Shown: piece after piece, positions 40,775 through 49,636 of the stretch
Layout: every line of letters starts with the position of its first letter
How positions within the stretch are numbered: position 1 is the stretch's first letter
NCBI RefSeq assembly: GCF_014203645.1
Contig: NZ_JACHJL010000011.1
Span: forward strand, 1 to 64,000
Direction of reading: 5' to 3'
DNA: 64,000 bases
Origin: Streptomyces zagrosensis
Lineage (GTDB): Bacteria > Actinomycetota > Actinomycetes > Streptomycetales > Streptomycetaceae
The notes under the pieces: generated by a model
Databases searched by the model: none
The model's input: only the letters and a program-made list of their open reading frames with translations
What the model was told of the DNA's origin: nothing
Made by a program: the position numbers and the translations under genes

Positions 40775-42241
40775 TCACTTCCTGAGATCGGCCGCCTGGC
40801 CGCCATTCGCCGCGCTGGCCTCGCGCACCCTGCCGCGGACGACGAACCAGCCCGCGACCAGGGCCGCGACGATGATCGGGATCAGCATGACCGTGTCGCG
40901 TCCGACCCCGCCGTCGTACCACATCAAGACGATCACGCCGGCCAGGAATCCGATGGTGATGATCTCGGTGAACGGCGAGAAGGGCAGTTGGAAGGAGGGT
41001 CGGGTGAGCAGCCCGGCCTCGGCGCGGCGGACGAAGACGATGTGGCAGAGCATGATCGAAGACCAGGCGGCAATGATGCCGAGCGCCGCGATGTTGATCA
41101 CGATCTCGAATGCCTTACCAGGGACGACGTAGTTCAGGCCCACGCCGACCACGCACACCGCAGAGGTCAGCATGATGCCGCCGTAGGGCACCTGGTGGCG
41201 GTTCATGAGGCCGGTGAACCGGGGCGCCGAGCCGGCCTTGGCCATCGAGCGCAGGATGCGGCCGGTGGAGTACAGGCCGGAGTTGAGGCTGGACATCGCG
41301 GCCGTGAGCACGACCAGGTTCATCACATGGCCGGCCGCCGGGACTCCGATCTTGGACAGGACGGTGACGAACGGGCTCTCACCGTCGCTGTAGCCGTCCC
41401 ATGGCAGCAGCAGCGCGAGCAGCACGACCGACCCGACGTAGAAGATGCCGACCCGCCACATGATGGAGTTGACGGCCCGCGGCACGATCTTTTCCGGCTC
41501 GGCGGTCTCACCCGCGGTGACGCCGACCAGTTCGACAGCGGAGTACGCGAAGACGACGCCCTGCAACACCACCACGACCGGCAGCAGGCCGGCGGGGAAG
41601 ATGCCGCCGTTGTCGCTGATGACGCTGAAGCCCGGGGTCTCGCCGCCCACCTCGTGCTGGGTGACCAGCAAGAAGATGCCGATCGCCATGAAGATGACCA
41701 GCGCCGCGACCTTGATGATCGCGAACCAGAACTCCAACTCGCCGAAGATCTTCACCGAGATCAGGTTGAGGGACAACACCACGGCCAGCGCGATCAGCGC
41801 CATGACCCACTGCGGGATGTCGCTGAACATGCTCCAGTAGTGCGTGTAGAGCGCGATGGCCGTGATGTCCGCGATGCCGGTCGTGGACCAGTTCACCACG
41901 TACATCCATCCCGCGACGTACGCCCCTTTTTCACCGAGGAACTCGCGGGCGTAGGAGACGAAGGAGCCGGAGGACGGCCGATAGACGACCATCTCACCCA
42001 GCGCGCGGACCACGAAGAAGGCGAAGAGTCCGCACACGGCGTAGGCGATGGCCAGCGCAGGCCCCGCGGACTCCAAACGCCCACCCGCCCCGAGGAACAG
42101 ACCGGTGCCAATCGCGCCGCCGATGGCGATCATGTTGATATGGCGCGCCTTGAGATCCTTGCTGTATCCCGCGTCGCCCGCATCCTGGAGCGCCCCACCG
42201 GATGGCTGCGGGGTACTGTCCTGCACGGCTTCCTTGCTCAC
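40775..42241 (-). CDS. Amino-acid permease, APC superfamily (AnsP/GabP-like)
   Basis: 488 residues from GTG 42241 (VSKEAVQDSTPQPSGG). About 12 membrane segments. The N-terminal family motif KARHINMIAIGGAIGTGLFLGAG is diagnostic, and the later FVVRALGEMVVYRPSSGSFVSY and VPYGGIM fit the amino-acid transporter branch with AnsP, GabP and CycA. It should import an amino acid by proton symport; asparagine is a guess from overall likeness. It follows the acyl-CoA ligase gene on the same strand after a 112-bp gap and is probably independent. Confidence 0.9.
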   Translation of the reverse strand: MSKEAVQDSTPQPSGGALQDAGDAGYSKDLKARHINMIAIGGAIGTGLFLGAGGRLESAGPALAIAYAVCGLFAFFVVRALGEMVVYRPSSGSFVSYAREFLGEKGAYVAGWMYVVNWSTTGIADITAIALYTHYWSMFSDIPQWVMALIALAVVLSLNLISVKIFGELEFWFAIIKVAALVIFMAIGIFLLVTQHEVGGETPGFSVISDNGGIFPAGLLPVVVVLQGVVFAYSAVELVGVTAGETAEPEKIVPRAVNSIMWRVGIFYVGSVVLLALLLPWDGYSDGESPFVTVLSKIGVPAAGHVMNLVVLTAAMSSLNSGLYSTGRILRSMAKAGSAPRFTGLMNRHQVPYGGIMLTSAVCVVGVGLNYVVPGKAFEIVINIAALGIIAAWSSIMLCHIVFVRRAEAGLLTRPSFQLPFSPFTEIITIGFLAGVIVLMWYDGGVGRDTVMLIPIIVAALVAGWFVVRGRVREASAANGGQAADLRK

Positions 42242-42353
42242 GAGCTGTGTCTCTCGCCTTCGGTGAAAAGGTTCCTGCTGTCGGATCGCTGATCGAGCGA
42301 CCCGCCGCAGTCTCACATCCTCAGGCGCATACCAGGACTTACCGTGGGTTATC

Positions 42354-44177
42354 TCACATCTCGTACATCCCTGCGATCACCTCTGCGTAGCGGGCGTGAA
42401 CCACCCGACGGCGCAGTTTGAGCGACGGGGTGAGCTCTCCCGTCTCGGGTCCCCACTCGCGGTCGAGCAGCCGGTACCGCTTGACCATCTCGGTGCGGTT
42501 GAGCCGGCTGTTGGCGCCGGCCACCGCACGGTCGATCTCAGCGAGCACGGCCCGGTGCTGTGGCAGCGCGACGGGCTCCGCCTCGATGCCCTGCCGAGCG
42601 GCCCAGACCGTGGCGGTGTCCACGTCGAGTACGAGGAGTGCGACCAGATACGAGCGGCGGTCGCCGTACACCAGTGCCTGGCCGATCAGCGGGTGCTCCT
42701 TGAGCGTGTTCTCCACCAGGACGGGCGAGACGTTCTTGCCCGTGGAAGTGATGATCAACTCCTTCTTGCGGTCGGTGACGTACAGATAGCCGTCCTCGTC
42801 CAAGCTGCCCATATCGCCAGTGCCGAACCAGCCCGTCGCGCCACCGAGGGGTTGCACCGAGCCGTCCTCCTGGAGGTAGCCGCACACCAGCTCGCCCCGC
42901 ACCTCGATCTCGCCGTCAGCGGCGATCCGCACCTCGATGCCGTCGATCGGGCGGCCGACCGAGCCGAGCCTAAACCCCGCGTGATGGTTGAGCGTGCATA
43001 CGCCGGTCGTCTCCGACATGCCCCACGCATCAAGGATCACGACCCCGAAGCCGGTCCAAAACCGCACCACGTCCTGTGGCATCGGCGCGGCGGCGCTCAC
43101 CGCCCACACCAGCCGGTCGAACCCCATCAGCAGCAGGAGTGGGTCCAAGACGTCCCGCTTGGCCTCGGCGTACGCGGTAGTCAGCGCTTCGGGCGGTTCC
43201 TCGGCCCGCTCCCGGTAGGCCACCCAGGAGCGTGCGGTCTCGTTCGCCGCCTCGATTGCCGCCTGCCGCTGGGCCGGAAGCTGGCTGATCGCCCCGCGTA
43301 CCGCCGCGGTGAACTTTTCCCACACCCGAGGCACCCCGAAGAATTCCTCGGGCCGCACGTCGCGCACGGTGCCGGCCAGGTCGCCCGGGTCACCGCAGAA
43401 GTAGACGTGCGAGGCGCGCAGCAGTGGCAGGTACAGGCCCAGCATGCGTTCGGCGATGTGCGCGAAGGGGAGGTAACAGATGTGCGCCGCATGGGCGGGC
43501 ACGATGAACTTCTGGTCGATTCCGACGCCGCTGCGGATCACCTGCCGGTGCGTGGCGACGACTCCCTTGGGGTCGCCGGTGGTCCCCGAGGTGTAGACGA
43601 CGGTCACCGGGTCACTGGAGCGCAGCTGCCGCCACTCGCGGTCGAAGCTGCCGGGGTCATGTCGGTGGACGCCGTCTGCAAGGACCGCCGCGTACGACAT
43701 GACCGGGTACGCGCCGTCCGCTGCGATCGGGTCCACCACGATCAGCCGCTCCAACTGCCCCACCTCCTTCACCAGCAGCGGCCCCCAGCGCTCCAGCTCG
43801 CGGGCGCCATCGATGATCGCGACCCGGGCGCCGCTGTGCCGGACGATGTGCGCGATCTGCTCGGGCGCCGCCGTGCCGTACACCGAGACCGGCACCGCGC
43901 CCAGGTGCACCGCGGCCAGATCGCTCAGCCAGTGCTCGGGCCGGTTGGCCATCATCAGCAACACCCGCTCACCGCGCCGCACCCCGACACCGGCCAGGCC
44001 CGCCGCCAACTCCACGATCACCTGACGGGCCTCGGCCCAGGTCATCGAGGTCCACGCGGCATCGGGCCCGCGCCAGGAAAGGGCGGGGAGATCCCCGTAC
44101 CACTCGGCGTTACGGAGCAACAGGGCGGGGAGCGTGAGGTCTTGCGAAGGGTCCGCACGTCGCAGGGTCTGAGCCAA
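42354..44177 (-). CDS. Long-chain fatty-acid-CoA ligase (AMP-forming)
   Basis: 607 residues. The start is TTG 44177, fixed by a perfect AGGAGG six bases upstream. The AMP-binding signature VYTSGTTGDPKGVV is near 195-208, GMSETTG near 390, GWFGTGDMGSLDEDGYLYVT near 445-465, and the catalytic Lys is in ELTPSLKLRRR near the C-terminus. Length and the FAA1-like layout indicate a long-chain fatty-acid ligase feeding beta-oxidation or lipid synthesis. A 7-bp inverted repeat lies 25 bp upstream of the start and may be its operator. It is divergent from the methyltransferase gene. Confidence 0.92.
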   Translation of the reverse strand: MAQTLRRADPSQDLTLPALLLRNAEWYGDLPALSWRGPDAAWTSMTWAEARQVIVELAAGLAGVGVRRGERVLLMMANRPEHWLSDLAAVHLGAVPVSVYGTAAPEQIAHIVRHSGARVAIIDGARELERWGPLLVKEVGQLERLIVVDPIAADGAYPVMSYAAVLADGVHRHDPGSFDREWRQLRSSDPVTVVYTSGTTGDPKGVVATHRQVIRSGVGIDQKFIVPAHAAHICYLPFAHIAERMLGLYLPLLRASHVYFCGDPGDLAGTVRDVRPEEFFGVPRVWEKFTAAVRGAISQLPAQRQAAIEAANETARSWVAYRERAEEPPEALTTAYAEAKRDVLDPLLLLMGFDRLVWAVSAAAPMPQDVVRFWTGFGVVILDAWGMSETTGVCTLNHHAGFRLGSVGRPIDGIEVRIAADGEIEVRGELVCGYLQEDGSVQPLGGATGWFGTGDMGSLDEDGYLYVTDRKKELIITSTGKNVSPVLVENTLKEHPLIGQALVYGDRRSYLVALLVLDVDTATVWAARQGIEAEPVALPQHRAVLAEIDRAVAGANSRLNRTEMVKRYRLLDREWGPETGELTPSLKLRRRVVHARYAEVIAGMYEM

Positions 44178-44201
44178 GGCCGCCTCCTAGTGCAGTGCGA
44201 C

Positions 44202-44223
44202 CATTCGCGATAGTTGGCGAATG
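44202..44223. promoter_or_regulatory. Inverted repeat upstream of the acyl-CoA ligase gene
   Basis: CATTCGC, spacer GATAGTTG, GCGAATG: a perfect 7-bp inverted repeat 25 bp upstream of the ligase start and in the divergent gap shared with the methyltransferase. Size and position suit a TetR-family repressor site, as is common for fatty-acid genes. Confidence 0.55.
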
Positions 44224-44372
44224 CGTCGAGGCATCGACTGGTCGCTCACCGACTGTTTACCGTAGTTGACGGAGTGTGTTCTCGATAGGTGACGGAACGA
44301 TCAGTCCCAGGGGAACGGTGCTTAGGGGGCCGGACAACGGCTGCGAAGGGCGCGGGTGTTAGCTTCCTTTCC

Positions 44373-45002
44373 GTGGTGGAACACCAGGATGAGACCAGGA
44401 CGGCCTACGACGGGGTCGTTGAGCTGTATGCGTCGATGTTCGCTGATCGGTTGGAGACGCAGCCGTTCGCGCGGAACATGATCGGCACCTTCGCCGAGCT
44501 CGTGCGCGGGACGGGGAATCCGCGGGCAGCCGACGTCGGGTGCGGGCCCGGTCATCTGACGGCCATGCTGCACGACTTGGGGCTCGATGCCTTCGGGCTC
44601 GATCTCTCCCCAGCCATGGTCGAGCACGCCCGGCGGGCCCATCCGGCGCTGCGGTTCGACGAAGCGCGCATGGAGGCCCTGCCGGTCGAGGACAGCGCGC
44701 TCGGCGGAGTGCTGGCCCACTACTCGATGATCCATACCCCACCCGGGGAACTGCCCGCGCTGCTCGCCGAACAGATGCGTGTCCTGGCACCGGGGGGCCT
44801 GCTCCTGGTGTCATTCTTCGGGACCGAAGGACCGGAGCCGGTCCGCTTCGATCACAAGGTGACGCCCGCCTATAGCTGGCCGGTGGAGCGGTTCGCCGAG
44901 TTGCTGGCCGGGGCCGGGCTCGTCACGGTGGCTCGGTTGCTCCACGACCCGGCCTCCGAGCGGGGCTTCCTCGACACCCACTTGCTGGCCCGCCGACCCT
45001 AG
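44373..45002 (+). CDS. Class I SAM-dependent methyltransferase
   Basis: 209 residues from GTG 44373; in-frame codons reach GTG 44289. Motif I is ADVGCGPGHLTAML (about 50-63), followed by the acidic strand end FGLDLSPAMVEHAR. Motif post II is ALPVEDSALGGVLAHYSMIH, and RVLAPGGLLLVSFFG is typical of the Methyltransf_11/25 families. No good ribosome-binding site precedes any start, so translation may be leaderless. Substrate unknown. The gene stands alone between a divergent ligase and a convergent kinase-like gene. Confidence 0.82.
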   Translation: MVEHQDETRTAYDGVVELYASMFADRLETQPFARNMIGTFAELVRGTGNPRAADVGCGPGHLTAMLHDLGLDAFGLDLSPAMVEHARRAHPALRFDEARMEALPVEDSALGGVLAHYSMIHTPPGELPALLAEQMRVLAPGGLLLVSFFGTEGPEPVRFDHKVTPAYSWPVERFAELLAGAGLVTVARLLHDPASERGFLDTHLLARRP

Positions 45003-45083
45003 GGCGTGCCGTGGCCTGGAACGCAGTGGTGAAGATCATTCACGTAGAAGAAGTGCGCCCAAAGCACCACATGCGCAACTGGT

Positions 45084-45995
45084 TCACTGCTCGCCGCCAG
45101 CCTCCACAATCGCGCGAAGACGCGACAGGCATTCGCTGACGAAAAGGGGATAGGTGCCCCAGTAGTACGACACTCCGCTGACTGCCACAGCGATGGCCCA
45201 CGCCCGGGCACGCAGCCATGTCGCGTCGTCGAGGCTCATGGCGTCCCAGTACGCCTGTCGGGCCTTGGGTGGAAGATCCCACACAGGCGAGTGCTCGGCG
45301 TCGGGAAAGCCGACTGACAGGCCTCCGAAGTCGATGACGGCGTGCAGCTTCCCCCGCTGGACCAGGAGGTTGGTGGGTTTGAGGTCTCCGTGGAGCCACC
45401 CGTGGCGGGCGGACGGCTCGGGCAGGGCGAGCGCGCTCTGCCACAGGTGTTGTAGATACGCGATGTCGAGATTGAGGCCGCCTTGGATCGTTCGGCAGGT
45501 GTCGAAGCACTCGCTGATCCACCGCTCACAAGCGTGCAGGCCACCTCCGCGGTACCAGCTGAGCCCGCCCTGGCGAGTGGCTCCCATGAGGGGGATGGAA
45601 TGCAGGCTCTGCACGATCGTCGCCAGGTCGCTTCCGAAGGCGGCCCAGTTCGTGACCGATCCCGGGCCGGCTTCATCGCCATCGATCCAGCGGTACACCG
45701 ACCAGGCGAGCGGGAATGCGGAACCCGGCGTGCCGGCGTGCACCGGCTCCGGGATGCGACAGGGAAGATGCGGCGCCATCCGCGGCAGCCATGTCTGCTC
45801 TTTGCGTACGGCCTGCGCGTTGTGCGGGGTACGCGGTAGCCGCATGAGCAGTTGGTCGCCCAGCCGGTACATCGTGTTGTCGGTGCCCGCACCGGCCGGC
45901 GCGATGGGCAGGGTGGCCCATTCCGGACGCTGTTCGCGCAGCAGTGAGCGGATAACTGCCTCATCCACCGGGATCTCGTCTTCGTGAAGTGTCAC
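45084..45995 (-). CDS. APH-family phosphotransferase
   Basis: 303 residues from GTG 45995, with GAGG nine bases before it; an in-frame ATG exists at 46070. The N-terminal lobe reads APAGAGTDNTMYRLGDQLLM. The catalytic loop HGWLHGDLKPTNLLVQ has its Asp and Asn, and the DFG-like metal site is AVIDFGGLSVGFPDAE. This is the aminoglycoside/macrolide-phosphotransferase fold, used by resistance enzymes but also by many metabolic kinases. A drug substrate cannot be inferred. It is divergent from the MerR gene across a gap with two inverted repeats. Confidence 0.87.
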   Translation of the reverse strand: MTLHEDEIPVDEAVIRSLLREQRPEWATLPIAPAGAGTDNTMYRLGDQLLMRLPRTPHNAQAVRKEQTWLPRMAPHLPCRIPEPVHAGTPGSAFPLAWSVYRWIDGDEAGPGSVTNWAAFGSDLATIVQSLHSIPLMGATRQGGLSWYRGGGLHACERWISECFDTCRTIQGGLNLDIAYLQHLWQSALALPEPSARHGWLHGDLKPTNLLVQRGKLHAVIDFGGLSVGFPDAEHSPVWDLPPKARQAYWDAMSLDDATWLRARAWAIAVAVSGVSYYWGTYPLFVSECLSRLRAIVEAGGEQ

Positions 45996-46066
45996 GGTGC
46001 GAGCCTCATGCCTGGGCTTCGCCGTCACCAGTGATTTTCCCGAGGCGACCGCCGTTTTGAACTCGA

Positions 46067-46093
46067 TCACTTGAGATGTGCCCGATCAAGTGA
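46067..46093. promoter_or_regulatory. Inverted repeat in the kinase-MerR intergenic region
   Basis: TCACTTGA (46067-46074) and TCAAGTGA (46086-46093) form a perfect 8-bp inverted repeat with an 11-nt spacer, about 70 bp upstream of the kinase start. It is an operator-like site for an unknown dimeric regulator. Confidence 0.45.
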
Positions 46094-46192
46094 GTGCCGG
46101 ACGCACTGCGCGTGGGGAAGGTTTCACAGGAGCAGTGAGACAGCAATACTGTTGAACTCAGATGTACTCCGTGCCGAGTGCGCGTGCGGCCA

Positions 46193-46208
46193 CGATCAGC
46201 CATGATCG
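46193..46208. promoter_or_regulatory. Palindrome upstream of the MerR regulator gene
   Basis: CGATCAGCCATGATCG is a 6+4+6 inverted repeat 46 bp upstream of the MerR start. MerR proteins bind such repeats between promoter boxes, so autoregulation is plausible. Confidence 0.4.
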
Positions 46209-46253
46209 GCCACCAAGCAGTACGTGAGTGGCCCAGAGAGCGAGGCGCAGCCG

Positions 46254-47213
46254 ATGACCCATCCGGCGACCACGGACGCCAGCGACCCCGAAGAGACCTA
46301 TGCACCCGGCACACCCCACGAGCGGGGCGCGCCCGACGCCGGCAACGGACGGGGGGCGATGGGCAGTGTTGGCGCTGTCGGGGACGACGGTGCTGTCAGC
46401 GCTGTCGCAGGTGCCGGGGATGACGGTGCTGTCAGGAACGACGGTGCTACCCGCGATGACGTTGCTGTCGAAAGGCTCGGCCTGACCATCGACGAGTTGG
46501 CGGCTCGGGCCGGGGTCACGGTGCGTACGGTGCGGTTCTACGGCACCCGGGGCTTGCTGCCGCCTCCGCAGATCGGGCCGCGCCGGGTGGGCCGGTACGG
46601 ACCGGAGCACCTGTCTCGGCTGGCGCTGATCGAGGAGTTGCAGCACCACGGCATGACGCTGGCGGCGATCGAGCGCTATCTCCAGCAGCTGCCGGACGAG
46701 ATCAGCGCCCACGACCTGGCGATACATCGTGCGCTGGTTGCCTCGTGGACGCCGGATGTGGCCGAGGAGGCCGGCCGGGACCAGTTGGAGCGGCGGGCCG
46801 GGCGAGCGCTGGCCGATGAGGACATCGACCGGCTGGCCGCGATGGACGTACTGGAACGCACCGCGGACCCCGACGTCTTCCGCGTGGACCCCGCGATCTT
46901 GCACCTGGGCGTGCGGCTACTCGATGTGCCCATCTCGCTGGAGACCGTGCTGTCGGCCCGTACGGTGGTCCTCGACCACGCCCGCGCCGCTGCGCGCGAG
47001 CTCAGTCGCCTTTTCCGCGACGAAGTGTGGGGGCCCTATCGGGAACGCGAGTCGGACCCGGAGCAGGTGGCCGCGATGAAGTCGCTGTCGGCCCACATGC
47101 AGCCCATGGTGGTCCAGGCCCTGGTGACCGCGTTCCAGCGGTCGCTGCGGGAGGAGTTGCGAGCGGGCTACCCGCCAGCGGATTCGGGGCCGCGGGCGCG
47201 GGAGACGGAGTAA
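46254..47213 (+). CDS. MerR-family transcriptional regulator with a repeat-rich N-terminal extension
   Basis: 319 residues from ATG 46254 (GAGG nine bases upstream); GTG 46224 is in frame. The first 75 residues are low-complexity, with repeated GDDGAV/RNDGAT blocks. A MerR helix-turn-helix follows (LTIDELAARAGVTVRTVRFY), then GLLPPPQIGPRRVGRYGPEH and a coiled region, LALIEELQHHGMTLAAIERY. The C-terminal domain (about 150-300) has no cysteines of the metal-sensing kind, so the effector is probably organic. It is convergent with the beta-oxidation operon and may control it. Confidence 0.88.
   Translation: MTHPATTDASDPEETYAPGTPHERGAPDAGNGRGAMGSVGAVGDDGAVSAVAGAGDDGAVRNDGATRDDVAVERLGLTIDELAARAGVTVRTVRFYGTRGLLPPPQIGPRRVGRYGPEHLSRLALIEELQHHGMTLAAIERYLQQLPDEISAHDLAIHRALVASWTPDVAEEAGRDQLERRAGRALADEDIDRLAAMDVLERTADPDVFRVDPAILHLGVRLLDVPISLETVLSARTVVLDHARAAARELSRLFRDEVWGPYRERESDPEQVAAMKSLSAHMQPMVVQALVTAFQRSLREELRAGYPPADSGPRARETE
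46371..46470 (+). repeat. Imperfect repeats in the MerR N-terminal coding region
   Basis: Four copies of a gacgacggtgctgtc-like block begin near 46383, 46419, 46436 and 46455. They encode GDDGAV-type peptides before the helix-turn-helix. Confidence 0.6.
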
Positions 47214-47346
47214 GGGACGGGGTGGGGCAGGCCGCGCCATGAGGTGGAGCGCGTCGCATCGCCGGGGCCACCGGCCGCGCCTGCGGCCGGCGCCACGCCT
47301 GCCCGCAGTCCTTGTGCGAAGCCGGTCCGCGGCCCGAGCGCGGAAG

Positions 47347-47382
47347 CGGCCCGCGCCCCGCACGCGTGCGGAGCGCGGGCCG
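47347..47382. terminator. Hairpin between the MerR gene and fadB
   Basis: CGGCCCGCGC-C-CCGCAC, a two-base loop, GTGCGG-A-GCGCGGGCCG: a stem of 16 pairs with one mismatch, between convergent genes. Confidence 0.75.
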
Positions 47383-47414
47383 TCCCCGCTGAACAGGGCT
47401 TGCGCCCCGGGTGG

Positions 47415-49601
47415 TTACTCGTCGCTGAACTTCTCGCCCCGCTTTGCCTTGTCCACCAGGAGGGCCGGCGGGGCGAAACGGTCTCCGTAGGTCGCCTGGA
47501 GTTCGCGGGCGCGGGTGATGAAGCCGGGCAGGCCGCCCTGGTAGCCGTTGATGTACTGGAGTACGCCGCCGGTCCAGGCCGGGAAGCCGATGCCGAAGAT
47601 GGAGCCGATGTTGGCGTCGGCAACAGAGGTCAAAACGCCTTCCTCGACGCAGCGCACGGTGTCCAGCGCCTCGGCGAACAGCATCCGCTCCTTGAGGTCA
47701 TCGAAGGGGACCGACGGGGCGCCTGCGTCGCCTTCGGCGCCGAAGTGCTCGCCCAGGCCCGGCCACAGGCCGGCCCGCTTGCCGTCCACGTACTCGTAGA
47801 ACCCGGCGCCACCGCTGCGGCCTGGGCGGTTGAACTCCAGGACCATCCGGTCGATGACCGCCTCGGCGGGGTGCGTCTGCCAGACGCCGCCCGCCTCCTC
47901 GACGGCACGCTTGGTCTCCTCGCGGATCTTGCGCGGCAGGGTCAGGGTCAACTCGTCCATCAAGGACAGCAGCTTGGCCGGGTAGCCCGCCTGGCCGGCT
48001 GCCTGCTCGATGGTGGCCGCCGGGATGCCCTCACCGAGCATCGAGACACCCTCGTTGATGAAGTGGCCGATGACGCGCGAGGTGAAGAAGCCACGCGAGT
48101 CGTTGACCACGATCGGGGTCTTGTGGATCTGGCGGACCAGGTCGAAGGCGCGGGCCAGTGCGGCATCGCCGGTCTTCTCGCCCCTGATGATCTCCACCAG
48201 CGGCATCTTGTCCACCGGCGAGAAGAAGTGCAGGCCAACGAAGTCAACCGGTCGCTCGACGCCCTCGGCCAGCGAGGTGATGGGCAGCGTGGAGGTGTTG
48301 GAGCACAGCAGCGCGTCCGGCTCGACGATGCCCTGGATCTCCTGGAAGACCTGGTGCTTGAGCGAGGTGTCCTCGAACACCGCCTCGATCACCGCGTCGC
48401 AGCCGGCCACGCCCTGCGGATCGGCGGTCGGGGTGATGCGGGCCAGCAGGGCGTCCGCCTTGTGCTGGGTCGTACGGCCCCGCGATACGGCCTTGGCGCA
48501 CAGCTTTTCGGAGTAGCCCTTGCCCCGGTCCGCGGCCTGCTGGCTGACGTCCTTGAGTACGACCTCGATGCCGGCCTTGGCGCAGGAGTACGCGATGCCG
48601 GCGCCCATCATGCCCGCGCCGAGGACCGCGACCTTGCGCACGGTGTGTTGCTCGCCGTCCTTTGGCCGATTGGCACCGGAGTTGACGGCCTGGAGATCGA
48701 AGAAGAACGCCTGCGTCATGTTCTTGGCGATCTGGCCGGTGACCAGCTCCGTGAAGTACCGGGCCTCGATGGTCTGCGCGGTCTCGAAGTCCACCTGGGA
48801 GCCCTCGACCGCGGCGGCCATGATGTTGCGCGGCGCCGGGTAGTGGGCGCCGTTGAGCTGCTTCCTGAGGTTGGCCGGGTACGCCGGGAGGTTGGCCGCG
48901 AACTTGGGGTGCGCGGGGGTGCCGCCGGGGATCTTGTAGCCGTCGGTGTCCCACGGCTGCTGCGACTCGGGGTGCTCGTCGATGAACGCCCGCGCCTTGG
49001 CGAGCAGTTCGTCCCGATCCGCGGCGAGCTCATGGATGAGGCCGGCCTCCAGGGCCCGGGCCGGGGTGTACTGGGTGCCCTGGAGCAGCACCTTCAGCAG
49101 CGCGTCGGTGATGCCAAGGAGGCGTACGGAACGCGCCACGCCACCACCGCCGGGCAGCAGTCCGAGGGTCACCTCGGGCAGCCCGATCTTGCTGCCCGAT
49201 GCCTCCAGCGCGATGCGGTGGTGGCAGGCGAGGGCGATCTCGTAACCGCCGCCCAGGGCCGCACCGTTGATGGCCGCGACGATCGGCTTGCCGAGGGTTT
49301 CGATGCGGCGCAGGTCGCGCTTGAGCTCGCGGCTCGCATCGAAGACCTGCTGGGCCTGGTCGGGGGTGACGGCGATCAGGTCGCGCAGGTCGCCGCCGGC
49401 GAAGAAGGTCTTTTTGGCTGAGGTGACGATGATGCCGCGAAGGGACTCGCGCTCGGCCTCAAGTCGGTCGGCTACCACGGCCAGGGATGCCTTGAAGGCG
49501 GCGTTCATGGTGTTCGCCGACTGGTCCGGGTCATCCAGGACGAGGGTGACCACGCCCGTCTCGTCCTGTTCCCAGCGGATGGTGGTGGGCTCGGTGCTCA
49601 T
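47415..49601 (-). CDS. fadB: Fatty-acid oxidation complex alpha subunit (enoyl-CoA hydratase / 3-hydroxyacyl-CoA dehydrogenase)
   Basis: 728 residues from ATG 49601, with GGAG upstream. Residues about 1-190 are the crotonase domain (FFAGGDLRDLI oxyanion region, GAALGGGYEIALACHHRIA, LGLLPGGGGVARSVRL). Residues about 305-590 are the NAD-dependent dehydrogenase (KVAVLGAGMMGAGIAYSCAK, FVGLHFFSPVDKMPLVEII). The C-terminal dehydrogenase repeat ends FGIGFPAWTGGVLQYING. It hydrates enoyl-CoA and oxidises the hydroxyacyl-CoA in beta-oxidation. It is the last gene of the operon, 35 bp after the thiolase stop codon. Confidence 0.96.
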   Translation of the reverse strand: MSTEPTTIRWEQDETGVVTLVLDDPDQSANTMNAAFKASLAVVADRLEAERESLRGIIVTSAKKTFFAGGDLRDLIAVTPDQAQQVFDASRELKRDLRRIETLGKPIVAAINGAALGGGYEIALACHHRIALEASGSKIGLPEVTLGLLPGGGGVARSVRLLGITDALLKVLLQGTQYTPARALEAGLIHELAADRDELLAKARAFIDEHPESQQPWDTDGYKIPGGTPAHPKFAANLPAYPANLRKQLNGAHYPAPRNIMAAAVEGSQVDFETAQTIEARYFTELVTGQIAKNMTQAFFFDLQAVNSGANRPKDGEQHTVRKVAVLGAGMMGAGIAYSCAKAGIEVVLKDVSQQAADRGKGYSEKLCAKAVSRGRTTQHKADALLARITPTADPQGVAGCDAVIEAVFEDTSLKHQVFQEIQGIVEPDALLCSNTSTLPITSLAEGVERPVDFVGLHFFSPVDKMPLVEIIRGEKTGDAALARAFDLVRQIHKTPIVVNDSRGFFTSRVIGHFINEGVSMLGEGIPAATIEQAAGQAGYPAKLLSLMDELTLTLPRKIREETKRAVEEAGGVWQTHPAEAVIDRMVLEFNRPGRSGGAGFYEYVDGKRAGLWPGLGEHFGAEGDAGAPSVPFDDLKERMLFAEALDTVRCVEEGVLTSVADANIGSIFGIGFPAWTGGVLQYINGYQGGLPGFITRARELQATYGDRFAPPALLVDKAKRGEKFSDE

Positions 49602-49636
49602 CTGTGTGTCTCCGTGTGAGGGTTGGCTGCGGGCGG

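Noticed and set aside
47244..49421. A 725-codon open frame on the plus strand
   Set aside because: It is antisense to fadB, whose domains are complete; no recognisable protein features.
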